From: Bacteroidia bacterium
GTDB lineage: Bacteria > Bacteroidota > Bacteroidia > Bacteroidales > Dysgonomonadaceae
Assembly: GCA_025999435.1 (NCBI GenBank)
Contig: BNXH01000003.1
Span: forward strand, 6,640-70,639
DNA: 64,000 bases
Direction: 5' to 3'
Notes under the pieces: model-generated
The model's input: only the letters and a program-made list of their open reading frames with translations
Databases searched by the model: none
Told to the model about the DNA's origin: nothing
Shown: positions 55,158-64,000 of the stretch, piece by piece
Numbering within the stretch: the first letter of the stretch is position 1
How the letters are laid out: each line of letters starts with the position of its first letter
Made by a program: the position numbers and the translations under genes

Positions 55158-57107
55158 TTAATATCCCGGGTTCTGATAAGCTTTTTTCTCAGCATCCGAC
55201 ATTGTCATACCATCGATTTGTGACTGAGGAATAGGACGCAAATAATGATAGGATTCAATGGTGCGCCTGTATACAACTGGAATATGATCACCTTTAGCAG
55301 TGCCGCAAATAGTGTATGAAGCAGCTATTTCAGCCCATTTTTGTGTACGTACCAGATCAAGCCAGCGGTGACCTTCGCCGAAGAATTCACGGCTACGCTC
55401 CGCCAGAATATAATCGATATTGATTGTAGCAGGAGTAGCGGCAACCATTTCTGCGCTATAGTCAGCTACCTTCGTGCCATTGCCACCCATACTCCATTGT
55501 CCGTTATTACTGTAACGCCATTTTCCTGCACGGGCACGAAGTACATTTACAAGGTCGCGTGCCGACATTGAGCCTGTAGCTCCCTTAACAGCAGCTTCGG
55601 CGGCAATCAGATAAAATTCTGAGAACTTAGCTATATTCCACGGACGTGTAATGGCGCCATTTGGCTGTCCAAGACCAGTTCCGCTATCGGTACGATATGT
55701 TCCCAGTTTCCACAACCCAGGGTAATACAAGCGGCTGATTCCACTCGGATTGATTACCCAGTCGGCTCTGTTGGGCAATGTACCGCCGCCTACGTTGCTG
55801 TTTCCGCCACCATTCGGATAGACTACATTGGAATTTTCTTCATCCAGAAAAGTAAGAATAGCTTCACCGCTTTTAACCGGCAGTCCGTTGGCATTACGTA
55901 ATACGCGGGCATCGCCCTTTTTCCCCCAGTTACCTGGGAATACGGTAGTGAAAGTACCATCGTAACGGCTGTCGTTGGCCTTATCGGCAAAAGTATTGGT
56001 AAAGACCTCGATAGGCGGAGCCATACGAGTCCATGGACGGCCACCCCATTGGGTAGCGTCGCGGTCGACAGATACGATACTATAGGCAGTTCCGTCTTCA
56101 GAGCTTCTGATATCACCATAGTTGCAGGTAGCAAACCATATGGCAAAGCTTTCGGGCTGGCTGCCATTACTCCACGACAAACTTGCCACATTGTAGTATT
56201 CGTTTTCGCAGTGGTCGCTATACAATACTATTTCCTTGTTGCGATCGTTACTACCCAGATTTACGTCATAAAATGTAGGTTGTAATCCGAAGTTAGTACC
56301 TGCATTGCTTATTCCTTCCAAAGCTACATTATATGCCTGTTGGAAATACCATGCGGCATCGTGTCCGTCAGGGTCAGTACGGGGAGACTCGGGATAGGTA
56401 GGTATATTCGCAGGATTTTGCAGCCACCAGCCATAAGTCAGATAAGCTTTTGCCAGATAGAGGCGGGCAGCGGTTTTTGTTACTCCTCCTGTTACACGTC
56501 CGGCATCGGGCAAATTTTCAATGGCCGTTTTCAGATCAGGAAAAATAGCTTTTGTGTAAACATCAGGAACAGTATTACGTACCGATGTGCGCGAAGGTGT
56601 AATATTGAATTTCAATTCGCCGGAACCTAAATCCAAAGGCACGCCGCCAAAGTTCTGTACAAGCTGGAAATAGTCCCATGCACGGAAAAAGCGCGCTTCT
56701 GAAATCAATGATTCGGTCTTGCCTGCTTCGGTAGCGTTCTCGATAATGCCGCTAGCCGTATTGATGTTGGAATACGCCGCGTTCCAAAGCACGTCCGAAC
56801 GGCTGCTCGAAGGAGTGAGTGAACCGACTCCAGACATATCTGTATCTTTAAAGTTATTGTCGCCGCTCTGTGCATAAGTATATTCATCGGTACCGCATTC
56901 CTGCGCGGCATAATAGTACTGCCCGAAAATGTAGCGAGTGTGGGCATAAAGTGAAGTCAAACCACCCTGAATACCCTCTTCTGTTTTGAAGAAATCCGGA
57001 GTATAATCGGTACGCGGGGTCTCGTCCAGAATATCGTTGGAACAGGAAAACGCCAATGCAGCAATTACGGCTGTTCCTATAATGTTTTTTAAATTTATAT
57101 TTTTCAT
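55158..57107 (-). CDS. SusD/RagB outer-membrane lipoprotein (xylan PUL)
   Basis: 649 residues; signal MKNINLKNIIGTAVIAALAF with lipobox AFSCSND. SusD landmarks: DETPRTDYTPDFFKTEEGIQGGLTSLY, ARFFRAWDYFQLVQNFGGVPLD, LAKAYLTYGWW and the C-terminal LAERSREFFGEGHRWLDLVRTQKW with YLRPIPQSQIDGM. Binds xylan oligosaccharides and caps SusC 3, whose gene ends 24 bases upstream. Confidence 0.94.
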   Translation of the reverse strand: MKNINLKNIIGTAVIAALAFSCSNDILDETPRTDYTPDFFKTEEGIQGGLTSLYAHTRYIFGQYYYAAQECGTDEYTYAQSGDNNFKDTDMSGVGSLTPSSSRSDVLWNAAYSNINTASGIIENATEAGKTESLISEARFFRAWDYFQLVQNFGGVPLDLGSGELKFNITPSRTSVRNTVPDVYTKAIFPDLKTAIENLPDAGRVTGGVTKTAARLYLAKAYLTYGWWLQNPANIPTYPESPRTDPDGHDAAWYFQQAYNVALEGISNAGTNFGLQPTFYDVNLGSNDRNKEIVLYSDHCENEYYNVASLSWSNGSQPESFAIWFATCNYGDIRSSEDGTAYSIVSVDRDATQWGGRPWTRMAPPIEVFTNTFADKANDSRYDGTFTTVFPGNWGKKGDARVLRNANGLPVKSGEAILTFLDEENSNVVYPNGGGNSNVGGGTLPNRADWVINPSGISRLYYPGLWKLGTYRTDSGTGLGQPNGAITRPWNIAKFSEFYLIAAEAAVKGATGSMSARDLVNVLRARAGKWRYSNNGQWSMGGNGTKVADYSAEMVAATPATINIDYILAERSREFFGEGHRWLDLVRTQKWAEIAASYTICGTAKGDHIPVVYRRTIESYHYLRPIPQSQIDGMTMSDAEKKAYQNPGY

Positions 57108-57131
57108 ATCTCAATGGTTGATATTAAATAA

Positions 57132-60100
57132 TTAGAAAGATACGTTCAAACCAAACATAAAATTACGGGATTGCGGACTGTTTGTACCTACCGTAAGCGT
57201 AGAACTTGCCCTGTAAGGCAGGCTACTGTTATCAGTTACAGCAGCGTTTTCGTTTCCGTAAGAGTTGGTAACCGGGTCCAGACCGGTTTCTTTGTTGAAA
57301 TCCGAGAAGAGCACAAAGGCATTTTGCAATGTAAAATATAAGCGTGCACTGTTAAGCCCAAGCCTTTTAAACCATGTGGCTTTGGAATCAAAGTTATAAC
57401 CCAATGTAACAGAGCCTACTTTAAAGTACGAACCGTCGAAATAGCCCAGAGTACTACCATATTGCGGATTATCTCCGGTTCCTGTTGCATAGGGTTTTGG
57501 GTATTTAGCATCTGTATTTTCAGGAGTCCAGTAATCCACTTTCACATTGCCGCGTCTTCCGGTCAACATATTGAGATAGCCGTTCGAAGCATGAAGCGAA
57601 CTGACCAGAATGCCGCCGTGCTGGAAAGTACCGAGTACATTCAAATCCCAGTTTTTGTAAGCTATGCGGGTAGAGAAACCGCCCTGCCAGTCGGGATCGG
57701 TGTTGATTACCTGGCGGTCTTCAACTCCGATTTGTCTTACCGGCGTACCGTCTGCATTGTATTCGCCTGTATATTTGACTTTGACCATACCTACTTTTCC
57801 TGCCGGTTCCAGGATATTCATATATTTATCGCCTTCCTGCCAAATTCCGATTTTTTCGTAGTCGAATATCGAATTGATAGAATGATCTACAAACCATTTG
57901 TTTTGTTCTTCTCTTTTTTCTCCCGAAGCAAGTTTTGTGATCCTGTTGCGGTTGGTATAGAAGTTAATTCCGGCTTCCCATGTCCAACCGTTCTTGTTTT
58001 CTAAAATAACGCCGTTCAGGCTTAGTTCTATCCCCCGGTTATTCATTTCACCTATATTCGCTAAATAGCTACCAACACCTGCTGCAGAGGGTAAATATAC
58101 GCTCTGGAGGATATCGTAAGTATCTGCATTATAATATTCGATGGTTCCCGAAAGACGGTTTTGTAAAAAGCTAAAGTCCAATCCAAAGTTCCAGACTTTT
58201 GTAAATTCCCAACCTAACTCGGGATTAGGCGTGGTTGCGACATTGAAGCCGGTTTGCATGGAATTTCCGAAGTTATACGGACGGGATACAAGGCTTCCGA
58301 GTGTTGTGTAAGGGTTTATCTCCTGATTGGAGGTCAATCCCCAGCCTACGCGCAGCTTCAGGTTGTCCAGCCAATTATTCGTACTTTCCATAAAGCTTTC
58401 ACGTGCAATATTCCATCCTGCCGAGAATCCCGGATAGGTAATCCATTTGTGTCCGGGTGCCAGCACTGACGAACCATCCCAGCGGACAGAGGCTAAGAAC
58501 ATATAGCGGGAATCATAGTCGTACATGACACGTGCCATATAGGATATTAACCCACGTTCCCAATAGTCTTGTTCATTAGGGTTGTAAACAACATTTTCGG
58601 CACGCCCTATATTCCAGTACTGAAATTGTTCGGGAACATTAGTCGCATTCGCATACGAACGGTCATAATGACTTTGTTCGGAGGCATATAAACCATTCAG
58701 CGTCAAGTGGTGTTTCTGAAACGTTTTTTCGTAAGTAATCAAATGTTCTATAGCCCATTTGTAATATGTGCTTTTATCAAGCGACGCCGTAGAGGCGGCA
58801 GTAGGTGTATCGCTGAAAACGCCCATACCCTGATAACGGCCTCTTTGCACATTCCTGTAATCCAAGCCTAATGTAAGACGATAACTCAAACCGTCTACTC
58901 CCGGAATCTTTACTTCACCGTAAAGCGAGTTATATGAGCCGAAACCACGTTGATTATCAGCATACCTATCATTTAAATTTTCGATAGCATTGCGTGAGTA
59001 AGCCCAATATTTATCAGCGACGGATGTAACTACGGTTTTCCAACTACCGTCTTCGTTCCATGGGTCAATGAGCGGCGACAAAGCCAAGGTATTATACAAT
59101 CCGATACTCTGACCGTTGGTTATGTTATAATTATTATTGGTAGTAAGTCCGAAACGTAGATACTTGCCGATATTTTGGTCGATAGCCGCACGCAGGTTGA
59201 TACGGCTATAATTTTGTTCCGGCAACAAAGCCTGATCTTTATAATATCCCGTACCTACATTGAAACTGCCGCTTTCACTACCACCGGTGATGCTTATATT
59301 ATGATTGGTTGTAATTGCATTTTGAAACATAAGATCCTGCCAGTCGGTATTATTCCCTTGCGCTTCGTCGAGCCCCATGGTTGGATTGCCTTCTGTATCT
59401 TTGTACATTCCCGCATCTTTACGCAATTGGTACAATTCGCTCCCCGTCATCATCGGATAACGGTGGTAAAGTGTTTTGATGCCATAGTAAGCATCGTAAG
59501 TTACTTTCGGTTTTACCCCCGCATTTCCTTTGTGTGTGGTAACGATGATAACACCACCCGCTCCGCGCGAACCATAGATAGCTGTCGCTGAAGCATCTTT
59601 CAGTATGTCAATGTTTTTAATGTCGTTGGGATTGATGTCGCCGATAGTACCACCAAAAGGTATCCCATCGAGCACAACCAAAGGTGCATTGTCACCGGTA
59701 AGCGAACGTGTACCACGAATACGGATTTGCATATCCGCACCAGGTTTCGAGCTTGTTTGCTGTATTTGTACGCCGGGTACGCGTCCTGCCAGAGCAGAGG
59801 TAACATTTCCGGTCTGTACTTCGCGCAACACATCGCCCCGCATGGAGGCTACCGAACCGGTTACAGCCTCCCTGCGCTGGGTACCATATCCCACTACGAC
59901 TACTTCTTCGAGCATTTTGTTATCTTCTACCAGAACGATATCGATACGATTTCTTCCGGATACATCTATTGTTTGTACCAGATATCCAATAAATGAAACA
60001 GTAAGTTTACCTTGAGAAGGTGCCTGAATAATGTAATTCCCGTCAGTGTCAGTCATAGTCCCATTTGTAGTGCCGGGTACGACAACGCTGGCTCCAATAA

Positions 60101-60227
60101 TCGGTTCTCCTGTAGCATCTTTTACCGTACCTTGCACAGAAATTGTCTGCGCAAATGTACTCATCGAAATAAAGCATAGCAGAAAAAACAGACCTACAGT
60201 CCGTAGATAATGATTCGTGCTTCTCAT
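57132..60227 (-). CDS. SusC/RagA TonB-dependent transporter (xylan PUL)
   Basis: 1031 residues. Signal MRSTNHYLRTVGLFFLLCFISMSTFAQ, carboxypeptidase-regulatory-like domain (VQGTVKDATGEPIIGASV), TonB box region EEVVVVGYGTQRREAVTG, plug (GRVPGVQIQQTSSKPGADMQIRIRGTRS, ILKDASATAIYGSRGAGGVI), barrel ending RNFMFGLNVSF. Imports xylo-oligosaccharides across the outer membrane. First gene of the operon running to 44233; a -7 box lies at 60313-60320. Confidence 0.95.
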   Translation of the reverse strand: MRSTNHYLRTVGLFFLLCFISMSTFAQTISVQGTVKDATGEPIIGASVVVPGTTNGTMTDTDGNYIIQAPSQGKLTVSFIGYLVQTIDVSGRNRIDIVLVEDNKMLEEVVVVGYGTQRREAVTGSVASMRGDVLREVQTGNVTSALAGRVPGVQIQQTSSKPGADMQIRIRGTRSLTGDNAPLVVLDGIPFGGTIGDINPNDIKNIDILKDASATAIYGSRGAGGVIIVTTHKGNAGVKPKVTYDAYYGIKTLYHRYPMMTGSELYQLRKDAGMYKDTEGNPTMGLDEAQGNNTDWQDLMFQNAITTNHNISITGGSESGSFNVGTGYYKDQALLPEQNYSRINLRAAIDQNIGKYLRFGLTTNNNYNITNGQSIGLYNTLALSPLIDPWNEDGSWKTVVTSVADKYWAYSRNAIENLNDRYADNQRGFGSYNSLYGEVKIPGVDGLSYRLTLGLDYRNVQRGRYQGMGVFSDTPTAASTASLDKSTYYKWAIEHLITYEKTFQKHHLTLNGLYASEQSHYDRSYANATNVPEQFQYWNIGRAENVVYNPNEQDYWERGLISYMARVMYDYDSRYMFLASVRWDGSSVLAPGHKWITYPGFSAGWNIARESFMESTNNWLDNLKLRVGWGLTSNQEINPYTTLGSLVSRPYNFGNSMQTGFNVATTPNPELGWEFTKVWNFGLDFSFLQNRLSGTIEYYNADTYDILQSVYLPSAAGVGSYLANIGEMNNRGIELSLNGVILENKNGWTWEAGINFYTNRNRITKLASGEKREEQNKWFVDHSINSIFDYEKIGIWQEGDKYMNILEPAGKVGMVKVKYTGEYNADGTPVRQIGVEDRQVINTDPDWQGGFSTRIAYKNWDLNVLGTFQHGGILVSSLHASNGYLNMLTGRRGNVKVDYWTPENTDAKYPKPYATGTGDNPQYGSTLGYFDGSYFKVGSVTLGYNFDSKATWFKRLGLNSARLYFTLQNAFVLFSDFNKETGLDPVTNSYGNENAAVTDNSSLPYRASSTLTVGTNSPQSRNFMFGLNVSF

Positions 60228-60607
60228 AAAATCATTTTTATTAAGTTAGTATTAGTAATTGTTATCAATATTTTTCACTTTGACTTTGTTACGGTCTTGA
60301 TTTAGTCCGGAACAAATATATGAATGATTCCGTAGCTCCGGTTTCTATTTTGTTTCAAATTATTTCCAATATGTAACATACATTGATTTATATGTAACAT
60401 AAGTTTTATTGCAGGCTACATCCTATTCGTAAATACCAGATAAATTGATCTTTAAGTTTTCATATATTTTTCAGGCATAGCAGTTGTGCAGAAATATTTT
60501 TGAAGAAGATAGGCAAGATCTGATCTCGACCTATCTCTCCAAAAATCTTGACTATTGAAAACGAATGCATTTAAGATTTCAGAACAAACTGAAATTTCTA
60601 TTTCATA
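60228..60607. other. 380-base intergenic region upstream of susC 3
   Basis: Between the GH10 stop (60608) and the susC 3 start. Holds the -7 box at 60313-60320 and a weak hairpin near the GH10 end (ATTTCAG, 60576-60582, with 60589-60595). No open frame; the remainder is AT-rich leader and promoter sequence. Confidence 0.55.
60313..60320 (-). promoter_or_regulatory. -7 box TATATTTG for the xylan operon
   Basis: Exact TAnnTTTG on the minus strand, 86 bases upstream of the susC 3 ATG at 60227, implying a leader of about 80 bases. No -33 TTTG at standard spacing. Confidence 0.5.
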
Positions 60608-62905
60608 TTATTTTCCTTTTGCTGCATTTATAAGATCTTCATATGTCCAGCCTGCACTGACATCTGAACCGTATAAACCGTCACAGAAGCCTTTGTATGC
60701 CCATTTGCGTACATAATCGACATTCCATAGGCATGGTGCGTCATTAGGCAACCAGTAGGTATGTTCACCGGAATTGTCCGATACACTCCATATAGTGATT
60801 CCATATTGCTGTGCGGCAGGAATCAGCTTGGTGTACATCCGTGCGACATATTCATACAGTTTTGCCTGCTGTTCCTGTTGTTCGAGCGTCGGCGCTACAG
60901 GAGATGCCGGCCCGTTACCAGAATTGGATTCGCTGGAAATAGCAACGTCCAGTTCCGTAACTTTAATCAATTTTCCGGTAGCTGCCAATTTGGTAAACAT
61001 ATTGGCAATAGCGGTAGTATCCGACCAGTTGATGTTCATGTGTAATTGCGTTCCGATACCGTCGACCTGTCCGCCGTTATTGTCAATATAATTTACATAC
61101 TCAATCAAACCATCGAGCTTCGCGGAATTTGCCGATTCGAGATTGAAGTCGTTGATGAAAAGTTTCGCGTCAGGGTCGGCCGCCCGTGCTGTTTTGAAGG
61201 CTGTTACTCCATAGTCTTTTCCGAGATAGAAAGCCCAATAGAAAATATTTGCCGCCGTCAGGTCTTCTGTACCGGTACGTAGAGTACCGTTATCGTTCAT
61301 CGGCTCGTTCACTACTTCCCAGGCTGCTACTTTGCCTTTGTAATGAGTGGCTACGCCGGTAATGTAATCAACTAAGGCTGCATTTATAATATCTGCCTTT
61401 TCTTCAGGTGTTTTTTCAATGGTGACAGGTCCCGATTTCAGTTTTGAAGCCATCGCCGCTGCCTGCACCTGCTTTTCCACTATTTTTACATCATCCACAT
61501 AATATGTAACTCCCGGTAATTTTCCAAAATCGAAGCTTAATTTTACTTTCGGAGGTGTAGCCGAAAAATTAGTCGGTAAGTCGTAGGATATCTGTTTCCA
61601 TGTGGCTGAAGTGCTAAAAGCCGCTTTCGTACCGCTACCATCCCAATTCGCCCACGGATAATTATTGGTAAATCCTGCATAAGAAATTCGCGCGCTTCCC
61701 TCAATATCCGATCTTACCATAAACGACACTGTATAAGCTTTAGAGGCATCCAAAGTAATCTCTGAAGTTTGAAATTGTAAATCCCATTCGTTAGCGGATG
61801 TAGCACTCGAAACTGCCTTCAAGCCATAAGTTCTACTGTATTTTGCCTCTTCCGTTACAGTAATACCCGCACCTATATTCGGAGTAGACCAATCGGTAAG
61901 ATCGCCTGTTTCAAAACCTCCGTTTAACACCATGTTAACTTCGGTAGGTGCAGCATCCAGATCAATAATTTCCACACCATCAATCAGGTACGTGCAATCT
62001 GCAACTGCACCCAGCAGCAGACGAAACGTCATCGCGCTATCATCCTCGGTGGCAATCATGGCATTGCCTCCGACAGTAGAAGTATTGTAAATTACCTGTG
62101 TCCAGGCTGTCCCTATATTAGCCAGATCCGCACCATTTACCCACGGATATTGGTTCCCCAGTTTTCCATTTGGAAAATCAATTCCTATTTTTCCGGCAAC
62201 AGAGCCTTTAATCCAGAAAGAAATCTGGTAATGATGACCGCTGATAATCGGAAACCCCGGACTTGTAAGCTGAGCGTCGTATTTTCCTGCTGCCCCACTG
62301 CCTATAACTGCTTGTAGTGAATGTGTACCGTCAATAGCCCCTGTGGTTACAATCGTATAGTCCTGCGCGTTGAAATTGGGAGACCAGCCTTTCATTCCAT
62401 CCTCAAAGCTTCCGTCTATAAGGCTCGATCCCGGAGTGCCGGGTATGATTGTCGGCATAATCAAACTGTTGAAATAGGTAGCCTGCGCCTGCTGATGCCA
62501 TACCAGTGTATGCCCGTAGACAGTCAGGCCCGAAGCTTTTAACTGTTCAATCACAAGATCGGCGTTATCAAAGTTCAAAACGCCTTTCGCATTCATTAGT
62601 GATTGCTGTTTCATTTCATTGCCCGGCGTAATTTCGTCAAAGTTTTTGTTTACGAGATTACGATAGGTTTCATTGTTCATATACAGGTTAAAATCGATCC
62701 CCACGCCTATTTTAAAATTGGCATAAGAATTAATCGCGTTATACAGCGATATTTTTTCCTGCAGGTCGATAGGCAACTCTTCCGGCGAAATGTGCGTATA
62801 AGGATCGTCCCATTCCATTTTTTCATCATAACATGAATTGAATGCAATAGACAATGTTACAACCGCGAGTGGTATTATATTTTTTAGTTTCATAACAATG
62901 TTCAT
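60608..62905 (-). CDS. GH10 xylanase with two inserted carbohydrate-binding modules (Xyn10C type)
   Basis: 765-residue lipoprotein: signal with lipobox AFNSCYDE. The GH10 barrel is split: first part about 45-150 (ITPGNEMKQQSLM, YGHTLVWHQQAQ) and second part about 500-765 (VAAWEVVNEPMN with acid/base Glu, GIGTQLHMNINW, KVTELDVAIS nucleophile Glu, TIWSVSDNSGEHTYW). Between them sit two beta-sandwich modules of CBM4/CBM22 type (about 158-320, IDGSFEDGMKGWSP; about 328-485, LNGGFETGDLTDWST). Alternative start at 62893 (MKLKNII). Follows the glycan-binding protein gene, the order known for Prevotella XusE-Xyn10C. Confidence 0.93.
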   Translation of the reverse strand: MNIVMKLKNIIPLAVVTLSIAFNSCYDEKMEWDDPYTHISPEELPIDLQEKISLYNAINSYANFKIGVGIDFNLYMNNETYRNLVNKNFDEITPGNEMKQQSLMNAKGVLNFDNADLVIEQLKASGLTVYGHTLVWHQQAQATYFNSLIMPTIIPGTPGSSLIDGSFEDGMKGWSPNFNAQDYTIVTTGAIDGTHSLQAVIGSGAAGKYDAQLTSPGFPIISGHHYQISFWIKGSVAGKIGIDFPNGKLGNQYPWVNGADLANIGTAWTQVIYNTSTVGGNAMIATEDDSAMTFRLLLGAVADCTYLIDGVEIIDLDAAPTEVNMVLNGGFETGDLTDWSTPNIGAGITVTEEAKYSRTYGLKAVSSATSANEWDLQFQTSEITLDASKAYTVSFMVRSDIEGSARISYAGFTNNYPWANWDGSGTKAAFSTSATWKQISYDLPTNFSATPPKVKLSFDFGKLPGVTYYVDDVKIVEKQVQAAAMASKLKSGPVTIEKTPEEKADIINAALVDYITGVATHYKGKVAAWEVVNEPMNDNGTLRTGTEDLTAANIFYWAFYLGKDYGVTAFKTARAADPDAKLFINDFNLESANSAKLDGLIEYVNYIDNNGGQVDGIGTQLHMNINWSDTTAIANMFTKLAATGKLIKVTELDVAISSESNSGNGPASPVAPTLEQQEQQAKLYEYVARMYTKLIPAAQQYGITIWSVSDNSGEHTYWLPNDAPCLWNVDYVRKWAYKGFCDGLYGSDVSAGWTYEDLINAAKGK

Positions 62906-62911
62906 TATTAA

Positions 62912-64000
62912 TTATTCTTCTGTTTCTGGAAAATCGCTGTAAGTAGGCGCGTTCAAAGGCACTACACGCAGATTATCAAAATATATTTTAATATTTGTAG
63001 ATACAGGTTCTACCACATCCGTTACGCCGATGTTCTGGAACCACGGGCCGGATTGCTTATATGCTGCATTTGCCATAGAAGTAACTACGTCTCCGAATGT
63101 TTTTCCTTTATAATCATTACTGTCGCTAAAAGGTAATGTAATCGTGAACCAGCAGCCCGGATTTTCGAAAGCAACTACAGCATCATTCTGATACCAAGGC
63201 CTGTAAATCATGCAATATCGGTCTGTACCTGAGCCATCAGCCATTACCATGCGGATAACACCTGAATTCCATGTACCTTCGACATAGATATCCATCTGTA
63301 TTCCACATTCCGAAGCCAATGTTCCTGCCGGAATAACAGACAACAAAGCTGTAGGCCAGCTTGAGCTATTTGTCCAGTAGCGTACATCTGCATTTGCCGC
63401 AATAGATTTACCGCCTATGTTGAAACACTGGTAATTGCCCTGCGATTTAATACCATTACCTGAAGCAGGAACAACTGTGCTCAACAGTGAATCGCCCTTC
63501 ATACCTGAGGACCATGAATAATTATTGACATCGTCAAAGTTTTGGAACAACCCTTTTTTGAAATTGAAACAGGCCTGCGAATATGCGCCGCCGTTGGCAC
63601 CGATAAGAGTAATAGAACCACCGTCGTTGGATACTCCGGCCGGAACGGTAACTATACAATATTTGCCTTCTTCGTCATCAGAAACGATTCCGTCGGTTAT
63701 AATCACATTGCCGGGGAATATTACGCTGGTAATACCCTGCAATCCGTTTCCATAAATAGTAATCACATCACCTGCCTGCGGCATGGTATGCGATATATTT
63801 GTGATAGACGGTGCGGCATCCCTTATCTCAAAAGAATATGAGAGCTTATTATTATCCCCTTTCTCCAGAATGATGGTATTGCGTACATCAGCTTCCGCAT
63901 CCATAATGGGCGTTCCTCTCGGAATCTGCACCCATATATTATTATCAGTCATAAGCGCAGGATTGAAAGTAGCGCTATAACCATTGATATAAACTTTCCG
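62912..64000 (-). CDS. Surface glycan-binding protein with IPT/TIG domain, 5' end outside window
   Basis: The frame is open to the window edge: 16 codons precede the Met at 63952 (VYINGYSATFNPAL), so the gene is cut and its lipoprotein signal lies outside. It has an IPT/TIG-like domain (PSITNISHTMPQAGDVITIYGNGLQGITSVIFPG) followed by a beta-sandwich xylan-binding domain (about residue 130 on of the visible part; NYSWSSGMKGDSL, SVIPAGTLASECGIQMDIYVEG, CWFTITLPFSDSNDYKG). Acts on the cell surface holding xylan for the GH10. The next gene starts 6 bases on. Confidence 0.85.
   Translation of the reverse strand, partial: RKVYINGYSATFNPALMTDNNIWVQIPRGTPIMDAEADVRNTIILEKGDNNKLSYSFEIRDAAPSITNISHTMPQAGDVITIYGNGLQGITSVIFPGNVIITDGIVSDDEEGKYCIVTVPAGVSNDGGSITLIGANGGAYSQACFNFKKGLFQNFDDVNNYSWSSGMKGDSLLSTVVPASGNGIKSQGNYQCFNIGGKSIAANADVRYWTNSSSWPTALLSVIPAGTLASECGIQMDIYVEGTWNSGVIRMVMADGSGTDRYCMIYRPWYQNDAVVAFENPGCWFTITLPFSDSNDYKGKTFGDVVTSMANAAYKQSGPWFQNIGVTDVVEPVSTNIKIYFDNLRVVPLNAPTYSDFPETEE

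Noticed and set aside
1-64000. CRISPR arrays, tRNA and rRNA genes, phage genes
   Set aside because: No regularly spaced repeats, cloverleaf or conserved rRNA segments were seen on reading; none is supported.

Overview
The window comes from an AT-rich Bacteroidota genome, most likely of the order Bacteroidales; the Dysgonomonas/Tannerella/Parabacteroides neighbourhood is my inference from gene content. Evidence: three SusC/SusD pairs, lipoprotein signals, -7 promoter boxes of the Bacteroides type (TAnnTTTG) and a set of peptidoglycan-salvage genes typical of these bacteria. No tRNA, rRNA, CRISPR array or phage genes were seen. One degenerate insertion sequence is present.

Region 1 (3-2980, plus strand): end of a muropeptide-trimming NlpC/P60 peptidase, an exported-looking L-Ala-D/L-Glu dipeptide epimerase and an amino-sugar kinase. 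A bidirectional terminator at 3006-3035 separates it from region 2.

Region 2 (17886 down to 3065, minus strand): a polysaccharide utilization locus (PUL 1) with SusC, SusD, terminator, ROK sugar kinase, MFS permease, SIS phosphosugar protein, creatininase-family hydrolase, a GH9 enzyme separated from a deacetylase domain only by a frameshift at an A10 tract, and an amidase-like wall hydrolase with golvesin and FN3 modules. The substrate looks like an amino-sugar glycan (inference).

Region 3 (28957 down to 18161, minus strand): a GHL10 glycosidase-like protein, a serine hydrolase, SusC/SusD pair 2 and a metallophosphoesterase-PQQ propeller fusion. Near-identical promoter-proximal elements lie upstream of the GHL10 and phosphoesterase genes.

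Region 4 (29480-41873, plus strand): a tight ten-gene operon that reads as a peptidoglycan sugar salvage pathway: NamZ-type muramidase, sodium-solute symporter, two-domain GT2 glycosyltransferase, HIT/GalT-like DUF4922 protein, SpoIID-domain protein without signal peptide, AmpG-like permease with a large extra domain, second NamZ, NagX-like acyltransferase, MurK-like kinase, MurQ etherase. The GT2-DUF4922-SpoIID trio has no place in textbook murein recycling and is the best candidate for an undescribed step. A tandem DUF1080 lipoprotein follows under its own promoter.

Region 5 (43414-44177): an internally deleted IS5-type element with 20-bp terminal inverted repeats, then a 19-bp perfect palindrome.

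Region 6 (64000 down to 44233, minus strand): a glucuronoxylan PUL: surface glycan-binding protein (cut by the window end), GH10 xylanase with inserted binding modules, SusC/SusD pair 3, GH115 alpha-glucuronidase, an esterase-GH11 xylanase fusion, GPH symporter, GH10 xylanase, GH43, mannonate dehydratase and an SDR probably replacing UxuB. Together these would bind, cut, debranch and import xylan and catabolise the released glucuronate.
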